From contig JADANN010000006.1 of assembly GCA_018806985.1 (NCBI GenBank), positions 1-64,000 of the forward strand: a stretch of 64,000 bases of DNA, written 5' to 3'. The translations under genes and the position numbers were made by a program. Positions within the stretch are counted from its first letter, which is position 1. Every line of letters starts with the position of its first letter. Positions 59,073-64,000 of the stretch are shown here, one piece after another. The DNA is from Angiostrongylus vasorum (lineage: Eukaryota; Nematoda; Chromadorea; Rhabditida; Metastrongylidae). Under the pieces are notes generated by a model. That model was given only the letters and a program-made list of their open reading frames with translations. It ran no database searches and was not told the origin of the DNA.

Positions 59073-60305
59073 TCCCTCTTCGTGCACACGTTGGTTGCTG
59101 TTCGAAACATGTTTCTTACCAGCGCTCTTTTCGTGTGAGAGGGGTGAGAGGAGAGGTAATGAACCAAGATGTTTTTATTACTTGGCTTTCGGTACCATTT
59201 TGTCATGTAACCGTTATCCGATAAGTTGATCTGAACGTTAAGAAATGGAAGCCAGTATTCTTTTGGTTTTTCACGGTTAATGTTGATGTACTCAGACTGC
59301 CCATTCAACAATTCAAAGCATTTGTCCACTTCGTCCTGAGTAGAGAAGATGACAAAACAGTCATCTATACATCTACAGTAGAGTGCCGGCCAGAGATCAA
59401 TAACTGGGGCTTCTATTTTAGACATAAATGCATTGGCAAGACTTGGCGCCAGTCGCTGTCCCATTGCCAGCCCCTCTAATTTGTGCGTAATAATTCCCAG
59501 ACCATCTGAAAATCGAGCAGTTTAGGCACTCTTTTTAAGAGAGCCATAAGCTGCTGAATAGGCATACACGTGTATTCCTCCTTCATGTTCAACAAGAAGT
59601 TAGCGGGTGGCTTGCATTGCGGAGTCATTCGAAACGTTGGTGTACAAGGCGGAAATGTCAAAGGACTTCATCACGTATGCGTTACTAGGAGACGCGTTAC
59701 GTAGATGTTCTAGGAATATCTGGGTGTTCGTAAGGTGAGCTGGAATATGTTTGAGCAGCTGGTAAAGTATTAGGCTTAAAAACCAGGTTATTCTATCCGT
59801 TGGCCCATCTACACAAATGACGATGGATCTAACCTTGAAGGGTGTTCGGTTGGTTGACGCAAGATCATCAGCTGATACCAACTTATATGTTTTAATAAGT
59901 AGGTATAAGACGGAACATGTTGGTCTATTGATTTTAAAGTGCGAAATAACCAATGGTTTTATGCCTGCAGCCCTTGCCACACTGACCTATTGATTGTTTA
60001 GCTTTCGGTATTGACTTTTGTATTCGTTTTTCAGAGGATGGGCGATAGAGGGTAGCATCACTAAGATGTTCCTCTGTTATCTCAACATCCAGCTGGCGAG
60101 AAATAACTACGAACTCTCCACCTTTTCAAATCTTATTGTTTTTGAGTTTATTAATTCTCTAATTTCTCGCATGCCACATTTTTTGTGCGGCTGTAAGGTT
60201 AGAGATAAACTTTCTATCGCGGTAATGATTAAGGGTCTTGAGAACGCCGTCCGAAAACATGCGGAATTTTTATGTCAACTCCATCGTTAGGGTACTGCTG
60301 TCTAA
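59062..60305 (-). pseudogene. chimeric PLE copy, right arm
   Basis: Minus-strand counterpart of 49,375-50,595. 60,300-59,990: frameshifted N-terminal region. 59,980-59,600: RT entry and motif A, identical in translation to the left-arm copy. 59,661-59,476 and 59,464-59,080: RT core with GLAMGQRLAPSLANAF and CIDDCF. It follows the A type down to 59,197, the B type for about 100 bp (59,188-59,089), then A-type sequence again for about 24 bp (CTTTTAGTTCCCTCTTCG..., 59,065-59,088), and then breaks off. The linker and endonuclease are missing. Confidence 0.9.
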
Positions 60306-60609
60306 AAAAACGTGAACCAAGTAAGCGGTTGTCATATCAAGCTCAAAAGTCAGATCAATTCCACAAAGTGCACAGTAGTCAAACAAATCTTTAAACTCAG
60401 CATTTCAAGTGTGCCTATTTCATCACGGTTAATATAAACAGGTGATTTCTTCTACAGCATCGATTTCTGTGGAGCGGCAGTTTTTCAGGACCGTTATCAC
60501 CTATTTTTCGTTCTTCTATTCTCCTATTATTCCGTATATCCACAAAATATTACACAAAAATCTTCATTATCTCGTCCAAAATATCTATTTGGGAAGAACA
60601 GCACAATCG

Positions 60610-60703
60610 TAACCTTTTTATTTACTGCCTATTCTTTTTAATGGCAGGGTATGTTGCAAAAATATAACCTGTACGCTGAGGTATTTGCAAACCTCTGACG
60701 CTG
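60610..60703 (-). repeat. R1 repeat, 3' end only (right arm)
   Basis: Plus strand CCTTTTTATTTACTGCCTATTC, TTTTTAATGGCAGGGTATG. Counterpart of 48,975-49,065; one T-run differs by a base. Confidence 0.7.
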
Positions 60704-61389
60704 GGACCTCTGCTAAAACAGACAATTCTTGTGGTATTGATTAAACAAGAAGGGGTTGTTTCGGCTCTCAAGGTGATATCATCGTCCAATACTGGCCAAT
60801 TATCGTTATGTTGTAGTCGTGTTGTACATGAGCACTATACAAGTTAAAAAACGCACTTTTAAGGTGAGGCAATCGGAGCATCGAGATCAACACAATTTAT
60901 GAAGTCGAGTCATGGAAATGAACGAAAAGGAAAGAAACCTACAGCGGAGTATCACTGACATGTGCATTTCGTCCTAACTTCTATCGAATAGGAAAAGACG
61001 TTGAAAAGCGTTTAAACAAAAGACATCCTATCTCTATTCGTTCACCAAAGAGTAGAGTCGTCATACCTACGAACACTAACTGACGGTTGTTGTTGCACTA
61101 ATTTCCTTTTGAGAACACAATAACAAAACAGTTCTTTCGTCGAGTCGTTTTCAGTTAGAAAGGCTTGCTCAATAGTATTTCTCCATCTTCTTGACACTGT
61201 CGAAAACTTCGTTTGTTTTCAAATAGTTTAAAAGATTTCTAACGCTAGTGTTCGTTAGTGTTCAAAAACTTCGTTTTTCACGACTCGGAAAATTTACTAT
61301 ATTAACATGCTGAAAAGAGCACGCATGGCGCAATGGTGGAGATGCCGTTCAATAAGCGTGGAAACCTAAATCTATCGCAAAAATATCAA

Positions 61390-61620
61390 TTAATGCGTAT
61401 TATTAGTAAATTCTCCCTTCAAATATTCAACAAAATCTGCGCGTTTCAAGTCGGATAAGCCAATACGGCAGGTACTGAAGAGCCGGCCGATCCCACGCGG
61501 CAGTTTTTGATTGATGCGTGCATTTGCGGACCTACTGAATAATATAGCGAAGCAACAGTTGGGAAGCAATCCCGCGCAAATATACGTTGCATAACAGCCC
61601 GGCAATCGCACTAGCGCCAT
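61390..61620 (-). other. small open frame, right-arm version (76 codons)
   Basis: Minus strand, ATG at 61,620, MALVRLPGCYATYICAGLLP to YLKGEFTNNTH. A longer and apparently undisturbed version of the left-arm frame at 48,055. Unknown function. It may be an exon fragment or chance. Confidence 0.25.
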
Positions 61621-61789
61621 CTCGTTGGTTTTTCGGAAATGGCAGGTAATATATATGGGTCAGACAGGGCGGTGCACCACCTAGGTCGCGCGGCGAGGAT
61701 GTGGGGGGCGGTAGATGAAGTGGAAAATAAAGAGTGTGATGAGTCCATTAAACAACTAAAGTGAAAAAAAATGTGCACCTATATCCATG

Positions 61790-63450
61790 AGGCAAGCGTC
61801 GAAGGCATAGAACCATCGATTATTTCGCACTTTAAAATCAACTTTATAGAAATAGACCAACATGTCCCGTCTTATACCTACTTATTAAAACACATAAGTT
61901 GGTATCAGCTGATGGTCTTGCGTCGACCAACCGAACACCCTTCAAGGTTAGATCCATCATCAGTTGTTTAGATGGGCCAACGGATAGAATAACCTGGTTT
62001 TTAAGCCTAATACTTTCGCAGTTGCTTAAACATATTCCGGCTCACCTTACGAACACCCAGATATTCCTAGAACGCCTACGTAGCGCGTCTCCTAATAACG
62101 CATACGTGATGAAGTCCTTTAACATTTCCGCCTTGTACACCAACGTTTCGAATGACTCCGCAATGCAAGCCACCCGCTAACTTCTTGTTGAACATGAAGG
62201 AGGAATACACGTGTGATGCCTATTCAGCAGCTTATGGCTCTCTTAAAAGAGTGCCTAAACTGCTGGATTATCAGATGGTCTGGGAATTATTACGCACAAA
62301 TTAGAGGGCTGGCAATGGGACAGCGACTGGCGCCAAGTCTTGCCAATGCATTTATGTCTAAAATAGAAGCCCCCAGTTATTGATCTCTGGCCGGCACTCT
62401 ACTGTAGATGTATAGATGACTGTTTTGTCATCTTCTCTACTCAGGACGAAGTGGACAAATGCTTTGAATTGTTGAATGGGTAGTCTGAGTACATCAACAT
62501 TAACCGTGAAAAACCAAAAGAATACTGGCTTCCATTTCTTAACGTTCAGATCAACTTATCGGATAACGGTTACATGACAAAATGGTACCGAAATCCAAGT
62601 AACAAGAACATCATCGTTCATTTCCCTCTCCTCCCACCCTTCACACACAAGGAGGGCGCTTGTAGGAAACATGTCTCGAACAGTCACCTCTGTGTGCACG
62701 AAGAGGGAACTAAAAGAGGAATGGCAGCGATGCCCCGAAAGGAAAAACGTGGCCAAGACAAAACCTCGTTTATATTGCCCCTCAACAGTGATGAAGTAAG
62801 TGGTAGCTATAAAACGATGCTTAAGAAGGACAGCTCTAGAGGAATCGCTAGCGATAGTTGAAATACCACCCGATTCCCTTCGTCGTCAATTAGTTCGTGA
62901 CCGACTATATGACCGTCTATGCGAAACACAAGGCTACGTAATTTGCCCTTATGGCAAGGACGGTGACTGCATGAGTTCAGGTACGATATACCTGATCTCT
63001 TGTAGTACTTGCGGAGAGGAATATATTGGCGAAACGGGAAGAGCTTTAAGTATCCGCATAAAAAGAACATTAGATGGCATACGAAAATCAAAACAAGGCA
63101 CGCCACTAGGCACGCACAGGATACAAAGACATAGCGGAGACGATTTTGATATTAAAGTCAATATCCTCGCACAGGATGCCAAAACACCAACGCGGAAACT
63201 TCTAGAGGCATTTTGTATAAATACCAGGAAGCCTAGAATGAACAGCAGGGAGGAATGCCTGGAGATCACACGTGATCTGGCCCCGTACCTTCGCATCGAC
63301 TTTTTGATATGGGGTGGTGCATTTATCAACCATATGCGACTCTGATCAGCAGTTCTTCCTCAGTGGAAGGCACGTAATAAACGGTAGGTTTTTTTCGAGA
63401 AGCTGTTGATCATGTGGTTGCGACAAGTAAACACCTCGTGTTTGCTCAAC
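61790..63450 (+). pseudogene. A-type PLE copy, right arm, 5'-truncated and broken
   Basis: Plus-strand counterpart of 46,215-47,890. RT entry at 61,899-62,180 (VRSIISCLDGPTDRITW, SFNISALYTNV). RT core 62,170-62,560, with frame breaks including the TAG near 62,480 that the left arm shares. Linker 62,574-62,861. GIY-YIG 62,800-63,345, with 181 codons identical in translation to the left arm. Relative to the left arm it has extra 1-nt changes near 62,214 (GTGTGATG for GTGTATG) and 62,625 (CATTTCCC for CATTTCC). The shared disabling stop shows the copy was already dead when the arm was duplicated. Confidence 0.9.
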
Positions 63451-64000
63451 CAGAATATCGAGAGTCACAGTTGAATTGAAAATTGTAAAAACAAAAAAAG
63501 AAAAAAAAACGAAAAAACGTGGCTAAACCAGTCGTATAGAGATACTGCGGCCTTCCTGGTATCTTCAAATACATCTTGTAATTCAATGCAGGCTGAAAGT
63601 TTCATATTCTTACTACGTATAGCGCATGGTCCTCTTCCTGGACCGACCTTCTTGCCGACCAACTCCTTTTCGTTGGTCATGGCCAAAGCCCACCGATGGT
63701 TGGCCGCTGGGGACCGCTCTCGCGTTTCCCCAGGTAACGCCCAATTCCGTTGAGATGTAGACAATGACATGGTACGCTATGGCCAGGTGTGGTGAGCTAG
63801 CGTACACCGCTATCCCTCAACACACGCATAAACGTGATCCCTGGCCATTGCCCACTTCGACTGCTTCGTATCCCAAACGGGCTTGACCATGAACTCCAAC
63901 ATATGTATAAGTATATGCACGTTGGCCCGTGGACATTTCTGATTCATTCAATGCCGAAAATAACAGGAATTCGGTCTTGAGACCTACTATATGATAAATT

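Larger units (their letters stand above)
60306..61785. other. spacer between head-to-head PLE copies in the right arm
   Basis: Mirror of 47,890-49,375: R1 tail, small open frame and AT-rich unique sequence. Nothing else recognisable. Confidence 0.6.
59081..64000 (-). repeat. right arm of the large inverted repeat, reaching the window end
   Basis: Reverse complement of 45,674-50,595 (see that entry). The match is still perfect at the last base of the window, so the arm may extend further. The inner boundary is at 59,081. Confidence 0.95.

Noticed and set aside
61318..61380. tRNA-like TGGCGCAATGG ... GTTCAATAAG in the right arm
   Set aside because: The A-like and B-like boxes are too close together for a tRNA or Pol III promoter.

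Overview
The window looks like intergenic or intronic DNA from a repeat-rich nematode, most likely a strongylid (hookworm-like) species. That rests on low gene density, AT-rich sequence, short nematode-type splice signals, and many decayed retroelements whose protein fragments resemble RTE-clade LINE and Penelope-like element (PLE) proteins I know from strongylid genomes. The species is an inference. No bacterial operon, rRNA, clear tRNA gene, CRISPR array or virus was seen.

Layout. 1-11 kb is mostly unique sequence with three weak host-gene candidates: a two-exon model at 2.8-3.6 kb (+), a cysteine-rich internal exon at 5.1-5.3 kb (-), and, further on, a terminal-exon candidate at 21.8-22.3 kb (+). 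11-15.3 kb is dominated by microsatellites, including about 1.28 kb of TACA repeat. 18-34 kb holds eroded PLE and RTE relics, a mariner-like relic and a CAA/CGA trinucleotide tract. 30-49 kb carries at least a dozen fragments of a short repeat with a tRNA-like Pol III promoter (called R1 here), interspersed with PLE pieces. The best PLE copy lies at 41.9-44.7 kb (-): an N-terminal region, a reverse transcriptase with YIDD, a Cys-rich linker, a GIY-YIG endonuclease, and a hammerhead-ribozyme-like motif near its 3' end.

The last 18 kb is a large inverted repeat. Arms of about 4.9 kb (45,674-50,595 and 59,081-64,000) are near identical and flank an 8.5 kb spacer. Each arm carries two head-to-head, 5'-truncated PLE copies (A type and an A/B chimera). 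The spacer holds a nearly full-length but broken RTE LINE (-), an inverted RTE fragment meeting it tail to tail, and older PLE pieces. The inner boundary of the repeat lies inside a PLE, at the point where sequence type switches. The right arm reaches the window edge, so the true outer boundary is unseen.

None of the retroelement reading frames is intact. They are annotated as pseudogenes or mobile-element relics. Most long open frames in the window come from microsatellites or lie antisense to retroelements and are not genes.
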